Under the pieces are notes generated by a model, which saw nothing but the letters and a program-made list of their open reading frames with translations, was not told the origin of the DNA and did not search any database. From assembly GCF_007595705.1 (NCBI RefSeq), contig NZ_NISY01000008.1, positions 186,001 to 250,000 on the forward strand: 64,000 nt of DNA, given 5' to 3'. Origin of the DNA: Streptomyces sp. SAJ15. GTDB taxonomy: Bacteria > Actinomycetota > Actinomycetes > Streptomycetales > Streptomycetaceae. Each line of letters starts with the position of its first letter. Positions within the stretch are counted from its first letter, which is position 1. Positions 9,832 to 18,522 of this stretch are shown one piece after another. The translations under genes and the position numbers were made by a program.

Positions 9832-9977
9832 GTCTCGTACGTTGGCACACCAAACCCCTTGCGGCTACTGCCGTCATACGCCCGCTGACCAGGTGCGATG
9901 GACATGCAACTACCGGGTGTCGGCAGCGTGCGCGGCGCCCCGCGTAGGGCCGGGGAAAGCTGGGTAGCGCCAAGGCC

Positions 9978-10829
9978 ATGGACTACGTCCCTTATTTCCG
10001 CAGCGAGGCGCGGGCGTTCGAGGTGGCGGTCCGCCGGGCGGCCGAGGAGGACGGGGCGCCACTCGTCCCGTCCTGCCCCGACTGGACGGTGACCGATCTG
10101 CTCGCGCACCTCTCCGGAGTGCATCGCACCGTCATCCACATCGTCAGGGAACGGCTGTCGCGGCCCCCGGACGCCACGGCCCCGGAGCTCCTGGCCGACC
10201 TGCCGCCGGAGCGCACGGAGTGGCCGGCGTCGCTGGAGGACGCGCCCCACTTCGGTCCGGTGCCGGTGAGCCTGATCGACTGGTTCGCGGGCGGGGCGGC
10301 CGTGTTGGAGTCGCTCTTCACCACGCGGGACCTCAGCGAGGAGGTGTGGACCTACGGCCGGGACCGGAGCATCGGCTTCTGGCTGCTGACGCAGACCATC
10401 GAGACGGCCGTGCACCGCTGGGACGCGGAGGGCGCGATCGGAACGCCCCAGCCGATGCCGACCGGGCTGGCGACGGCCGCCGTCGGGCACACCTTCGAGG
10501 TGATGGCGCCGGCCCGGCGCCAGTGGCTGGGCGCCCCGGCCGGCGCGGGCGAACGGTTCGGCTTCCGCCAGAGCGACGGACCCGGGCGGTGGACGGTGTG
10601 CTTCGAGGGGGACGAGATCCGGCTCGCCGGTGGGCCGCACGGCCTCGGCGACACGCCCGATACCCCTGACGCCGCCGATGCCCACGACACGTGCGACGTC
10701 GAGCTGACCGGGACGGCCTCCGATCTGATGCTCTTCCTGTGGCGGCGGGTGCCCGCCGAGCGGCTCGACGCCGTGGCCGGTGACCGAGCCGTGCTGGACC
10801 GCTACTTCACGCTGGTCCCGCCGAGGTGA
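9978..10829 (+). CDS. Maleylpyruvate isomerase/DinB-like mycothiol-dependent family protein
   Basis: A 283-residue protein of the DinB-fold family that includes mycothiol-dependent maleylpyruvate isomerase. The N-terminal helical bundle has CPDWTVTDLLAHLSGVHR with a metal-ligand His, and a second His comes from ETAVHRWDAE. The C-terminal half is the SCP2-like domain typical of the longer actinobacterial members (TGTASDLMLFLWRRVPAERL). Members bind Zn and transfer or use mycothiol; the substrate here is unknown. The ATG at 9978 begins MDYVPYFRSEA and its frame is clear. It is divergent from the CDF exporter. Confidence 0.85.
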   Translation: MDYVPYFRSEARAFEVAVRRAAEEDGAPLVPSCPDWTVTDLLAHLSGVHRTVIHIVRERLSRPPDATAPELLADLPPERTEWPASLEDAPHFGPVPVSLIDWFAGGAAVLESLFTTRDLSEEVWTYGRDRSIGFWLLTQTIETAVHRWDAEGAIGTPQPMPTGLATAAVGHTFEVMAPARRQWLGAPAGAGERFGFRQSDGPGRWTVCFEGDEIRLAGGPHGLGDTPDTPDAADAHDTCDVELTGTASDLMLFLWRRVPAERLDAVAGDRAVLDRYFTLVPPR

Positions 10830-10866
10830 GACGGGGCGCCACCGCGTCCGCGGCGCCCGGGCGCGT

Positions 10867-11424
10867 TCACCCCGCCGCGTCCATCAGCGCCCGCGCGGCC
10901 TCGCGCGCCTGACGTGCGGGCTCGGGGCCGCCGGAGACGGCGGCCGTGGTGATGGCGCCCTCGGCCAGCAGGAAGAGCTGGTCGGTGAGGTGCTCGGGCA
11001 GTCCGGCGGCGGCCACCAGGTCCGACAGCCAGTCCCGGAAGGCGGCCTTGTGGGCGCGGGCGGCTTCGGCCACCGGCTCCGAGGCGGCACCCAGCTCGCC
11101 GAAGGAGTTGACGAAGGCGCAGCCGCGGAAGTCCGGCTCCCGGAACCAGCGGTCGAGCCAGTCGTACACCGCCAGGATCCGCTCGCGCGGGGCCTCCGTG
11201 ACCGCCGCGACCTGCCGCGTCAGCTCCGCGCGCCAGCGTTCGTCGCGCCGGTGCAGATACGCCAGCACCAGGGTGTCCTTGGAGGGGAACAGCTGGTACA
11301 GGCGCTTGAGCGAGACCCCGGAGGCGGACCGGATCTGGTCCATGCCCACCGTCTGAAGGCCCCGGCCGTAGAAGAGCGCCTCGGCTGCGTCCAGGACCTT
11401 CGTCTCCAGCGTCGCGGTTTCCAT
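10867..11424 (-). CDS. TetR/AcrR family transcriptional regulator
   Basis: A 185-residue TetR-type repressor. The helix-turn-helix lies at about residues 22-50 (GMDQIRSASGVSLKRLYQLFPSKDTL) and a helical ligand-binding domain follows, with a GCAFVNSFGEL segment seen in this subgroup. It is divergent from the DUF1348 gene at 11596, and the 171-bp gap contains two copies of a GAGAAnnATCGTTCTC-type palindrome that are very probably its operators. It likely represses itself and the DUF1348 gene. The inducer is unknown. Confidence 0.93.
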   Translation of the reverse strand: METATLETKVLDAAEALFYGRGLQTVGMDQIRSASGVSLKRLYQLFPSKDTLVLAYLHRRDERWRAELTRQVAAVTEAPRERILAVYDWLDRWFREPDFRGCAFVNSFGELGAASEPVAEAARAHKAAFRDWLSDLVAAAGLPEHLTDQLFLLAEGAITTAAVSGGPEPARQAREAARALMDAAG

Positions 11425-11484
11425 GTCACCCCTCGCCCTGCGTGAGTCCGTACCGGCTTGGGCCGGCCGTGGACTCCCCTTGCA

Positions 11485-11502
11485 TGAGAATCATCGTTCT
11501 CC
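11485..11502. promoter_or_regulatory. TetR operator copy 1 (imperfect)
   Basis: TGAGAATCATCGTTCTCC is an imperfect palindrome that matches the perfect copy at 11521 at 15 of 18 bases. It lies between the divergent TetR and DUF1348 genes, 61 bp upstream of the TetR start, suited to autorepression. Confidence 0.7.
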
Positions 11503-11520
11503 TAGGCTACCGCGCAGCGG

Positions 11521-11538
11521 GGAGAACGATCGTTCTCC
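11521..11538. promoter_or_regulatory. TetR operator copy 2 (perfect palindrome)
   Basis: GGAGAACGATCGTTCTCC is an 18-bp perfect palindrome located 58 bp upstream of the DUF1348 start and 36 bp from copy 1. Size and symmetry are typical of TetR-family operators. Confidence 0.78.
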
Positions 11539-11595
11539 ATCTGGCACACACACCCAGGCACACCCTCCGCACCCCGATCGCACAAGGGAGCACCG

Positions 11596-12015
11596 ATGAC
11601 CGTCACCCGTCCGCCACTGCCGCCGTTCACCGCCGAGACCGCCCAGCGGAAGGTCCGCGCGGCCGAGGACGCCTGGAACAGCAGGGACCCCGAGCGGGTC
11701 GCGCTCGGCTACACCCCGGACTCCGAATGGCGCAACCGCGACGTCTTCCTCAACGGGCGCGCCGAGATCCTGGAGTTCCTGACCGCGAAGTGGGAGCGCG
11801 AGCTGGACTACCGGCTGCGCAAGGAGCTGTGGGCGTACTCCGACCACCGCATCGCGGTGCGCTTCGAGTACGAGTGGCACGACCACGACGGCCAGTGGTA
11901 CCGCTCGTACGGCAACGAGAACTGGGAGTTCGACGAGCACGGGCTGATGCGGCGGCGTTACGCCTCCATCAACGACCTCGCGATCACCGCGGAGGAGCGC
12001 CGCATCGCCCTCTGA
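11596..12015 (+). CDS. DUF1348 family (NTF2-like) protein
   Basis: A 139-residue protein of the nuclear-transport-factor-2-like fold known as DUF1348. Typical segments are WNSRDPERVALGYTPDSEWRNRD, EFLTAKWERELDYRLRKELW and the WYRSYGNENWEFDEHGLM strand pair. No enzymatic role is established for the family. The start at 11596 follows an AGGGAGCACC ribosome site. It is divergent from a TetR gene and has that regulator's probable operators just upstream, so it is expected to be inducible. It ends 49 bp before the convergent corA. Confidence 0.9.
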   Translation: MTVTRPPLPPFTAETAQRKVRAAEDAWNSRDPERVALGYTPDSEWRNRDVFLNGRAEILEFLTAKWERELDYRLRKELWAYSDHRIAVRFEYEWHDHDGQWYRSYGNENWEFDEHGLMRRRYASINDLAITAEERRIAL

Positions 12016-12063
12016 GGGTCACGGTCGCCGGCCACGGCCACGCCCCAGGGCCGCGGCCGCGGT

Positions 12064-13164
12064 TCACAGCCAGCCGTTGCGCCGGAAGCCCCGGTGGATG
12101 ACGAAGCACGCGACCGCGATCACGCCCAGCGCCAGCGGATAGCCGAACCGCCACCGGAGCTCCGGCATGTGGTCGAAGTTCATGCCGTAGACCCCGCAGA
12201 CCATGGTGGGCACGGCGATGATGGCCGCCCAGGCCGTGATCTTGCGCATGTCCTCGTTCTGGGCGACGGTCACCTGCGCCAGATGGGCCTGGAGGATGGA
12301 GTTCAGCAGCTCGTCGAAGGCGGCGACCTGCTCGGTGACCCGGGCCAGGTGGTCGGCGACATCGCGGAAGTACTTCTGTATGTCCGGGTCGACCAGCCGC
12401 ATGGGCTGGGTGGCCAGCTGCTGCAGTGGGCGGTCGAGCGGCGCCACCGCTCGCTTCAGCTCCAGCAGTTCGCGCTTGAGCTGGTAGATCCGCCCCGGGT
12501 CGCCGGTGCCGCGCTCACCGTCGCGCGGGGCGAAGACCTCGGTCTCCACCTGGTCGATGTCGTCCTGGACCGCCTCGGCGACCGCGAGGTAGTCGTCGAC
12601 GACATGGTCGGCGATGGCGTGCAGCACGGCCGAGGGCCCCTTGGCCAGCTGGCCGGGGTCGGCCTCCAGCTCCTCGCGCAGCGGCCCGAGCGAGCCGTGC
12701 CGCCCGTGCCGTACGGTGATCACGAAGTCCGGGCCGGTGAACACCATGATCTCGCCGGTGTCCACCACCTCGCTGGTCGCGGTGAGCTGGTCGTGCTCGA
12801 CGTAGCGCACGGTCTTGAAGACGGCGAACAGCGTGTCGTCGTACCGCTCCAGCTTGGGCCGCTGGTGCGCGTGGACGGCGTCCTCCACCGCCAGCGGATG
12901 CAGCCCGAACAGCTTGGCGATGTCCGCGAACTCCGCCTCGGTGGGCTCGTGCAGCCCGATCCACACGAAGCCCCCGGCGGCCCGGCGCACCCGCTCGATC
13001 GCCTCGCCCGCGGGACAGGCCCCCGACTGCCGGGCCCCGTCGAGGTAGGCCACGCAGTTCACCACCGAGGTACCCAGGGGTGAGCGGGCGGGGTGGCTGA
13101 GGTCGACGCGGCGGCGCCGTAGCGGCAGCCGCACCGCCTTGCGGAGGTGACGTGCCATGGACAT
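12064..13164 (-). CDS. corA: CorA-family magnesium/cobalt transporter
   Basis: A 366-residue CorA channel protein. A long cytoplasmic alpha/beta plus coiled-coil domain is followed by two C-terminal membrane helices, with the selectivity motif YGMNF at the end of the first. It forms pentamers and admits Mg2+ or Co2+. The ATG at 13164 is preceded by AAGGAG at ideal spacing; the longer frame upstream lacks this and is low-complexity. It converges with the DUF1348 gene. The upstream region holds two strong hairpins that end the neighbouring protease gene. Confidence 0.93.
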   Translation of the reverse strand: MSMARHLRKAVRLPLRRRRVDLSHPARSPLGTSVVNCVAYLDGARQSGACPAGEAIERVRRAAGGFVWIGLHEPTEAEFADIAKLFGLHPLAVEDAVHAHQRPKLERYDDTLFAVFKTVRYVEHDQLTATSEVVDTGEIMVFTGPDFVITVRHGRHGSLGPLREELEADPGQLAKGPSAVLHAIADHVVDDYLAVAEAVQDDIDQVETEVFAPRDGERGTGDPGRIYQLKRELLELKRAVAPLDRPLQQLATQPMRLVDPDIQKYFRDVADHLARVTEQVAAFDELLNSILQAHLAQVTVAQNEDMRKITAWAAIIAVPTMVCGVYGMNFDHMPELRWRFGYPLALGVIAVACFVIHRGFRRNGWL

Positions 13165-13278
13165 GTGGTGCTCCTTCGGACGGGACCGGGCCAGTCTCGC
13201 AGGAGCGGGCGCGACACGGGGAGCCGGCCGCACCGGTGGGTCCTCCGCCGCTTCGGCCCCGCCGGGTCCGGAGCCGGC

Positions 13279-13310
13279 AGTGCCCCCGGCCGTCGGCGGC
13301 CGGGGGCACT
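13279..13310 (-). terminator. Hairpin, distal terminator after the S1 peptidase gene
   Basis: A 13-bp perfect stem (AGTGCCCCCGGCC at 13279-13291 with its complement at 13298-13310) and a 6-nt loop. With the hairpin at 13324 it forms a tandem pair downstream of the minus-strand protease gene. No U-run is present, as is usual in Streptomyces. Confidence 0.7.
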
Positions 13311-13323
13311 GTGTCACGGGGAG

Positions 13324-13370
13324 GCCGGGGCCCCGGGCACGGGGCAGGGAGGGATGCCCGGGGCCCCGGC
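13324..13370 (-). terminator. Hairpin, proximal terminator after the S1 peptidase gene
   Basis: A 16-bp perfect stem (GCCGGGGCCCCGGGCA at 13324-13339, complement at 13355-13370) with a 15-nt loop. It lies 40 bp past the stop of the minus-strand protease gene. Confidence 0.78.
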
Positions 13371-13409
13371 GGGGGGAGGGGCGCGCGAGGGCCGGTCCGA
13401 CGGTTCCGG

Positions 13410-14561
13410 TCAGTTCACCGGTCCGCCGTCGCCGGGCGCCTCACCGCCCCCGACCGGGAGTTCGGCGCCCGTGGCGGCCAGCGCCGCGGACACCGGCTGG
13501 AAGAAGGTCTCGCCGCCCTGTGTGCAGTCGCCGCTGCCGCCGGAGGTCAGCCCCACCGCGGCGTCGCCGGAGAACATCGCGCCGCCGCTGTCCCCGGGCT
13601 CGGCGCAGACGTCGGTCTGGATGAGGCCGGTGACGATCTGGCCGTCGCCGTAGTTCACCGTGGCGTCCAGACCGGTGACGGTCCCCTCGCTCAGCCCGGT
13701 GGTGGAGCCGGAGCGTTGCACCGGCATGCCCACGCTGGCCTCGGCGACCCGGGTGATGGGCTGGGTGGAGCCGTCCTGGAGGTCGACGCTGCTGGTGGCC
13801 GGGACGGCCGGGTCGTCGTAGGTCACCAGGGCGAAGTCGCTGCCGGGGAACTCGGAGCTCCGCACGGTGCCCACCGGTTGGCCCCCCTGGTCCACGCTCC
13901 AGGACCGGGAGGCGTTGCCGCAGTGGCCGGCGGTGAGGAAGCCGGGCGCGCCGTCGACGACGACGTTGAATCCGAGCGAGCAGCGGGAGCCGCCGCCGAA
14001 GATGGCGTCCCCGCCGTCCAGCGCCTCGTTGCCCGCGAAGGTGCGGAACTCCCCCGCGGACCGCTCCACGGTCACCAGGCCGTCCATCCGTTCCGCGGCC
14101 GAGGTCACCGTGGTCAGCTCGGCCCCGGTCACCGTGCGGTCGGCGAGGACCACGACGCGGTTGCTGCGCGGGTCGATGGACCAGGCGGTGCCGGGCACGG
14201 CCGCCTTGTCGCCGAGGACGCGGGTGGCGGCGCGCAGTTCGGCGGTGCTGTTCCGCACGGTCCGGGCCACCGCGCCCTGGTCGCGCACCCGTCGTGCGGA
14301 GTCGGCGTCCAGCACGTTCACCACCAGCCGCCGGGCGTCGGCGTCGTAGTACCAGCCGGCCGCGTTCTCGCCGAGGTCGCCGGTGAGCGTGGAGGCGAGC
14401 CGCGCGGCGGAGGGGCCGCTGAGCGTGCGCGGCCCGGAGGGGGTGTCGGGGGCGTCCGGGCTGGCGTTGGCCTGGGGGAGCAGGATCGCCCCCGTCACGA
14501 GCGCGGCGATGCCGGCGCCGACTATGACACCCGTCCTCTTGTTCACACGTCGGTGGCTCAA
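13410..14561 (-). CDS. Secreted S1 family (streptogrisin-like) serine protease
   Basis: A 383-residue preproprotease. A signal peptide (about 1-33) and a prodomain of about 150 residues precede the mature chymotrypsin-fold domain, which begins near residue 185 (DAIFGGGSRCSLGFNV). The catalytic triad is His213 (TAGHC), Asp242 (SDFAL) and Ser325 (EPGDSGG). Cys pairs match streptogrisins. The start is taken as TTG at 14561 because GGAGGT sits six bases before it; a GTG at 14546 lacks such a site. It is followed by two strong hairpin terminators. It is probably exported and self-processed like the S. griseus proteases. Confidence 0.93.
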   Translation of the reverse strand: MSHRRVNKRTGVIVGAGIAALVTGAILLPQANASPDAPDTPSGPRTLSGPSAARLASTLTGDLGENAAGWYYDADARRLVVNVLDADSARRVRDQGAVARTVRNSTAELRAATRVLGDKAAVPGTAWSIDPRSNRVVVLADRTVTGAELTTVTSAAERMDGLVTVERSAGEFRTFAGNEALDGGDAIFGGGSRCSLGFNVVVDGAPGFLTAGHCGNASRSWSVDQGGQPVGTVRSSEFPGSDFALVTYDDPAVPATSSVDLQDGSTQPITRVAEASVGMPVQRSGSTTGLSEGTVTGLDATVNYGDGQIVTGLIQTDVCAEPGDSGGAMFSGDAAVGLTSGGSGDCTQGGETFFQPVSAALAATGAELPVGGGEAPGDGGPVN

Positions 14562-14858
14562 CTCTCGACCTCCAGTCGGGGATACCTGGCCATCCAGTCG
14601 TACGCGGACGCGCTCGCCCCGGTCTCAGGGCCGCTCAAGGTGTGATGAATTCCGTCCGCGGGGGCGCGGCGGTGGGTAGGCTCCCGCGGTTTGACCTCGG
14701 GTCAGCTCGGGATGGCCGGGGTCGCCACCGTGGTGAGTCCATGGCTTTACGCACATTTTTGATATGTTATGTCCGCATTGATCCAACCGAACCAACCGAT
14801 CCACGCGGTTCCCCCGCGCTCAGGCGCGCCCCGGGGAACCCCGCGAGCCGGGAGAGCG

Positions 14859-15908
14859 ATGAGTGAGGCAGAAGTCGGCGGCGCGCCCCGACGCACCTTC
14901 AGCAGACGGCTGTTCGCGGGCGGCGCGGCCGCCGCCGCGGTATCCCCCCTCGGCCTCGCCCCCGCGTCGGCGCAGAGCAACCCACGAGCGCCGGAGGCCC
15001 CCGAGCCGGGCGGCGCTCCCTTCGCGCCCGAAGGCCCTCAGCCGGGGGACAGGCCGGCCGCCCGCCGGTTGCGCCGGGTCACCCGAGCCGGTGGCGAGGT
15101 GCACCGGATGCGGCTCTACGCGGAGCGGCTGCCCAACGGGCAGATGGGGTACGGGCGGGAGCGGGGCAAGGCGACGATCCCGGGCCCGGTGATCGAGATG
15201 GTGGAGGGCGACACCGTACACATCGAGTTCGTGAACACCATGGACACCACGTGCAGCCTGCACCCGCACGGCCTCGACTACGACATCGACAGCGACGGCA
15301 CCTTCCACCAGGGCGGCGCGGTGCGGCCGGGTGAGCGCCGCGTCTACACCTGGCGCACCCACGCCCCCACCCAGCGCCCGGACGGCACCTGGCGCGGCGG
15401 CAGCGCCGGCTACTGGCACTACCACGACCACATGGTGGGCACCCCGCACGGCACCGAGGGCCTCCGCCGGGGGCTGTACGGCCCGGTGGTCGTCCGTCGC
15501 AAGGGCGACATCCTGCCGGACCGGCAGTTCACGATCGTCTTCAACGACACCAGGATCAACAACCTGCGGGAGGGGCCCAACCTCCGGGCCACCATGGGCG
15601 ACCGGGTCGAGATCATCATGATCACGCACGGCAAGCTCTTCCACACCTTCCATCTGCACGGCCACCGTTGGGCGGACAACCGCACGGGCATGCTGGCCGG
15701 CCTGGGCGACCCCAGCCGGATCATCGACAACAAGGTGACCGGGCCCGCCGACTCCTTCGGCTTCCAGGTGATCGCGGGCGAGGACGTCGGCCCCGGCGCC
15801 TGGATGTACCACTGCCATGTGCAACCCCACTCCGACCACGGCATGGCCGGGCTGTTCCTGGTCTCCGACCAGGAGGGCGTCGTCCCCACCCGCGAGCACC
15901 TCCGCTGA
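14859..15908 (+). CDS. Two-domain multicopper oxidase (small laccase, SLAC/EpoA type)
   Basis: A 349-residue small laccase. It has a Tat-type signal (RRTFSRRLFAGGAAAAAV, cleavage near residue 38) and then two cupredoxin domains. Copper ligands are all visible: HPHG (about 135-138), the HYHDH block, HTFHLHGH and the C-terminal HCHVQPHSDHGM that contributes the type 1 Cys/His site. The MITHG ... FHTFH and DPSRIIDNKVTGPADSFGFQ stretches match the Streptomyces SLAC family, which acts as a trimer outside the cell and oxidises phenols using O2. It lacks the His-rich C-terminal tail I associate with the S. coelicolor enzyme. The ATG at 14859 has a GGGAG site. The upstream 297 bp contains an AT-rich stretch around 14745-14775, the likely promoter. 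Confidence 0.93.
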   Translation: MSEAEVGGAPRRTFSRRLFAGGAAAAAVSPLGLAPASAQSNPRAPEAPEPGGAPFAPEGPQPGDRPAARRLRRVTRAGGEVHRMRLYAERLPNGQMGYGRERGKATIPGPVIEMVEGDTVHIEFVNTMDTTCSLHPHGLDYDIDSDGTFHQGGAVRPGERRVYTWRTHAPTQRPDGTWRGGSAGYWHYHDHMVGTPHGTEGLRRGLYGPVVVRRKGDILPDRQFTIVFNDTRINNLREGPNLRATMGDRVEIIMITHGKLFHTFHLHGHRWADNRTGMLAGLGDPSRIIDNKVTGPADSFGFQVIAGEDVGPGAWMYHCHVQPHSDHGMAGLFLVSDQEGVVPTREHLR

Positions 15909-16097
15909 CCCGAAGGGGTGGGGAGATGAGCGGGCGTCTGCGGCGGAGGACCGGCGTGGCTGGGGGGTGATACGCCGGACCTCCGCCGCCGGGTATCCCC
16001 TCTGGGGAGGGGGACCGCCCGAGGTCACCGCCGTCCGGAGTGGTCGCGGACGACGGCGTCCGTGATCATGTCCAGCCGCGCCCACCGAGGACCCGCA

Positions 16098-17552
16098 ATG
16101 GCCTTTCAGGAAACTGCCAGCCCCGCCGGGGGCCCGCGTCGGCCCCCGGCGCGGGCGGCCCGACACCGGGCCCCGACCCGGCATCGGCGCACCGGCCCGA
16201 CGCCCCTCCGACGACGCTTCGACCCGACGACCCTTCGCCGACGCTTCGGCCTGACGGCCCTTCGACGAGGCTTCGACCCGACGGCCCTGCGGCGAGGCTC
16301 CGGGCGGGCGCACCGGCCCGGGCGGCACCGCGGGCCGGGCGGCAGGCTCGCCTCCGCCGCCTCCATCGTGGTCGCCGCCCTGCTGGTCTGGACGGCGGCG
16401 GCCATCGCCCCCACCGCCCGCCCCGACCGGCCCGCCGCGCCACCGCGGGCCGTCCGGGGCGGGCCGGCCTGGGGCGCCTTCCTGGGCTCGGGTCCGGAGG
16501 GCGTGGCGCGGCTGTCGGCGCTGCGCGACTGGAGCGGCCACGACGCGGCGCTGCGAGTGGGCCGCAGCTATCTGCCGGGCGGCAACTGGTCGGACATCCG
16601 CGGCGAGGTGACGCTGCTGCCCGCCTGGGCCCGCTGGCGCCGGGCCGCCGCCGACCGCCTCTTCGTACTCAACGTGCCCATGCTGCCGCGCAACGAGGAG
16701 CGTGTGCCGGACGACACGGTGCGCACCCTGCTGACGGCCGGCGCCGACGGGGCCCACGACGCGCACTTCCGGGCGCTGGCCGAGCGCCTGGTCGCGCTCG
16801 GCGTCCCCGACACGGTCCTGGTGCTGGGCTGGGAGATGAACGGCACCACCTACACCGGCCGCTGCGCCCCCGACCCGGAGGCGTGGAAGGCGTACTGGCG
16901 ACGGATCGTCACGCGGATGCGCGCCGTTCCGGGGCAGCGCTTCCAGTTCGACTTCGCGCCCAGCCGGGGCCGGGACGCGATCCCCTGGCCGGACTGCTAC
17001 CCCGGCGACGACGTCGTCGACATCGTCGGCATGGACTCCTACGACCAGCCGCCGGGGGACACCTTCGCCGAACAGGTGGAGCAGCCGTACGGGCTGCGCG
17101 ACCAGGTGGAGTTCGCCGCGCGGCACGGCAAGCCCCACTCGTACCCGGAGTGGGGCCTGTTCCGCCACGGCGACAACCCGGCGTACATGCGCGGCATGCT
17201 CGACTGGTTCGCCCGACACCCGCCGCTCTACCAGAGCATCACGGACTACTGCCCGCACGGGGTGTGGCGCTGCCGGCGGAACCCCGAGGCGGCGCGGGTC
17301 TTCCGGGACCGGACGACGGGCGCGGAGCCGCCGGGCGGGAAGCCCGCTCGGGAGGGAGCCGCCGGGCCGGCGCGGCCCGGCGCCGGCCCGCCCCGAACGG
17401 GGTCCACCGCCACAGCCCCCGAAGGCGCCGCCCCGCCGCCGGCAGCCGGTCGCGAAGCACGCCCGCCGCGCGGGACCGGAGCGCCGACTGGGCCGCGTAG
17501 CGGCGCAGCTCCCAGCCCCGGCCTCGGCGGGCCAGCAGCAGCCGCTGATTGA
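16098..17552 (+). CDS. GH26-like (beta-mannanase type) glycoside hydrolase, membrane anchored
   Basis: A 484-residue protein. An Arg-rich cytoplasmic N-terminus with four 9-residue repeats precedes a signal anchor (about 85-105). An extracytoplasmic domain follows with two candidate catalytic Glu: Glu246 in VLGWEMNG (acid/base) and Glu351 in SYPEWGL (nucleophile), 105 residues apart as in GH26. The GDDVVDIVGMDSYD segment is also typical. The last about 105 residues are Pro/Ala-rich and lie antisense to the end of the convergent gene at 17239. The ATG at 16098 is chosen for the GAGGA site six bases upstream; GTG 16062 is an alternative. Lying at the end of the EPS operon, it may trim that polymer, which is inference. 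Confidence 0.82.
   Translation: MAFQETASPAGGPRRPPARAARHRAPTRHRRTGPTPLRRRFDPTTLRRRFGLTALRRGFDPTALRRGSGRAHRPGRHRGPGGRLASAASIVVAALLVWTAAAIAPTARPDRPAAPPRAVRGGPAWGAFLGSGPEGVARLSALRDWSGHDAALRVGRSYLPGGNWSDIRGEVTLLPAWARWRRAAADRLFVLNVPMLPRNEERVPDDTVRTLLTAGADGAHDAHFRALAERLVALGVPDTVLVLGWEMNGTTYTGRCAPDPEAWKAYWRRIVTRMRAVPGQRFQFDFAPSRGRDAIPWPDCYPGDDVVDIVGMDSYDQPPGDTFAEQVEQPYGLRDQVEFAARHGKPHSYPEWGLFRHGDNPAYMRGMLDWFARHPPLYQSITDYCPHGVWRCRRNPEAARVFRDRTTGAEPPGGKPAREGAAGPARPGAGPPRTGSTATAPEGAAPPPAAGREARPPRGTGAPTGPRSGAAPSPGLGGPAAAAD
16203..16305 (+). repeat. 27-bp tandem repeat, about 4 copies
   Basis: In-frame 27-bp units at the 5' end of the GH26-like gene encode RRRFDPTTL-type nonapeptides (Leu-Arg-Arg followed by Arg or Gly, Phe and Asp or Gly). 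They form an Arg-rich cytoplasmic tail before the membrane anchor. Confidence 0.75.
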
Positions 17553-18522
17553 CGACGGTGTCCGGCCGCCAGTGGCGCTTGTACGGCTCGGTGCCGCGCA
17601 GCATGCTGAGCACGGGCCGGCCGGCGGCGACGGCGTGGTCCGTGTCGTGGCGCAGCAGCATGGCGGTGATGTCCGCCTTCATCGCGCGCAGGTCGGGATG
17701 GGCGCCGTACAGGTAACCGCCCGACATCCGCGGGGACATGAGGGTGACGTCGGCGGCGAGCACCCGCCCGTCGATCCGGTACTCGGTGAGCTGGGCGCCC
17801 CCGGAGGCCACCAGTCGGCGGGTGGCGCGGGTGAGGTGCTCGGCGAAGCGCGGTGAGAGGTGCTCGGGGGTGATCCCCCGGCCCTGCCACTGCCGGCCGT
17901 GCAGTTCCAGCAGGGTGGCGACGGACTCCGGGATCTCCTCGGCGGGCACGCTGCGGTGCTCGATGCCGAGCGCGTCCAGCCGGCGCAGCTGGCGCCGGGT
18001 GCGACGGGCGCTGGGCCCGGGCAACCGCTGGAGCAGCTCGGTCAGCGGCCGGCCGGGGAGTTCCAGGCACACCGAGTCGGCGAGGCGCCGCCGCGGACCG
18101 TCCCAGTGCGCGTAGAGCCGCTCGGCGGCCCCGCCGGGGCGCACCTCCCGCAGGTCGATCAGGGCCGCGCCGGCGGCCGCGCGGCGCAGCCCACGGGCGA
18201 GCGCGGCCGCGGCGGCGTCCGCGCAGTCGTCGTGCAGCAGGACGTCGCAGAAGTCGGAGACGGCCCCGCCGAGCGGCACCAGCACCGGGAGCGGCCGCCA
18301 GGCCAGCATCAGCGGGGCGACGCCCACCAGCCGCCCGTCCCGCCGGGCCACGACCAGCCGCAGCCGCCCCCGCCGGCCGTACGACAGCCACCACGAGTGG
18401 AGCCAGGCGTGGGTCTGGAAGGGGGTGGCGGTACGGCAGTCGCGGTAGAGCGCGTCCCACTCCGCCGCCAGCGCGCCGAACCGCGCCGGGTCCCGGCACT
18501 CGGCCACGGTCCAGGTCGTCAC
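17239..18522 (-). CDS. GNAT/FemAB-like acyltransferase, last gene of EPS operon
   Basis: A 427-residue protein of the acyl-CoA N-acyltransferase fold with two GNAT-like halves, as in FemAB/CelD proteins of polysaccharide loci. Typical pieces are FQTHAWLHSWW near the N-terminus and the C-terminal MKADITAMLLRHDTDHAVAAGRPVLSMLRGTEPYKRHW split across the second half. It probably adds an acyl or aminoacyl group to a sugar or cell-wall precursor. The start is GTG 18522 with GGGAGG upstream; it overlaps the preceding gene stop as GTGA. About 60 C-terminal residues are Pro/Ala/Arg low complexity and overlap the convergent GH26-like gene by 314 bp. It is the eighth and last gene of the coupled operon. 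Confidence 0.8.
   Translation of the reverse strand: MTTWTVAECRDPARFGALAAEWDALYRDCRTATPFQTHAWLHSWWLSYGRRGRLRLVVARRDGRLVGVAPLMLAWRPLPVLVPLGGAVSDFCDVLLHDDCADAAAAALARGLRRAAAGAALIDLREVRPGGAAERLYAHWDGPRRRLADSVCLELPGRPLTELLQRLPGPSARRTRRQLRRLDALGIEHRSVPAEEIPESVATLLELHGRQWQGRGITPEHLSPRFAEHLTRATRRLVASGGAQLTEYRIDGRVLAADVTLMSPRMSGGYLYGAHPDLRAMKADITAMLLRHDTDHAVAAGRPVLSMLRGTEPYKRHWRPDTVVNQRLLLARRGRGWELRRYAAQSALRSRAAGVLRDRLPAAGRRLRGLWRWTPFGAGRRRAAPARRLPPERASRPAAPRPSSGPGRPAPPRGSAGSATPRAGSSP

Noticed and set aside
14820..17258. 812-codon open frame on the minus strand
   Set aside because: It runs antisense to the laccase and GH26-like genes, shows no domain, and its composition (Arg/Val/His/Asp blocks) is that of a G/C-bias shadow.
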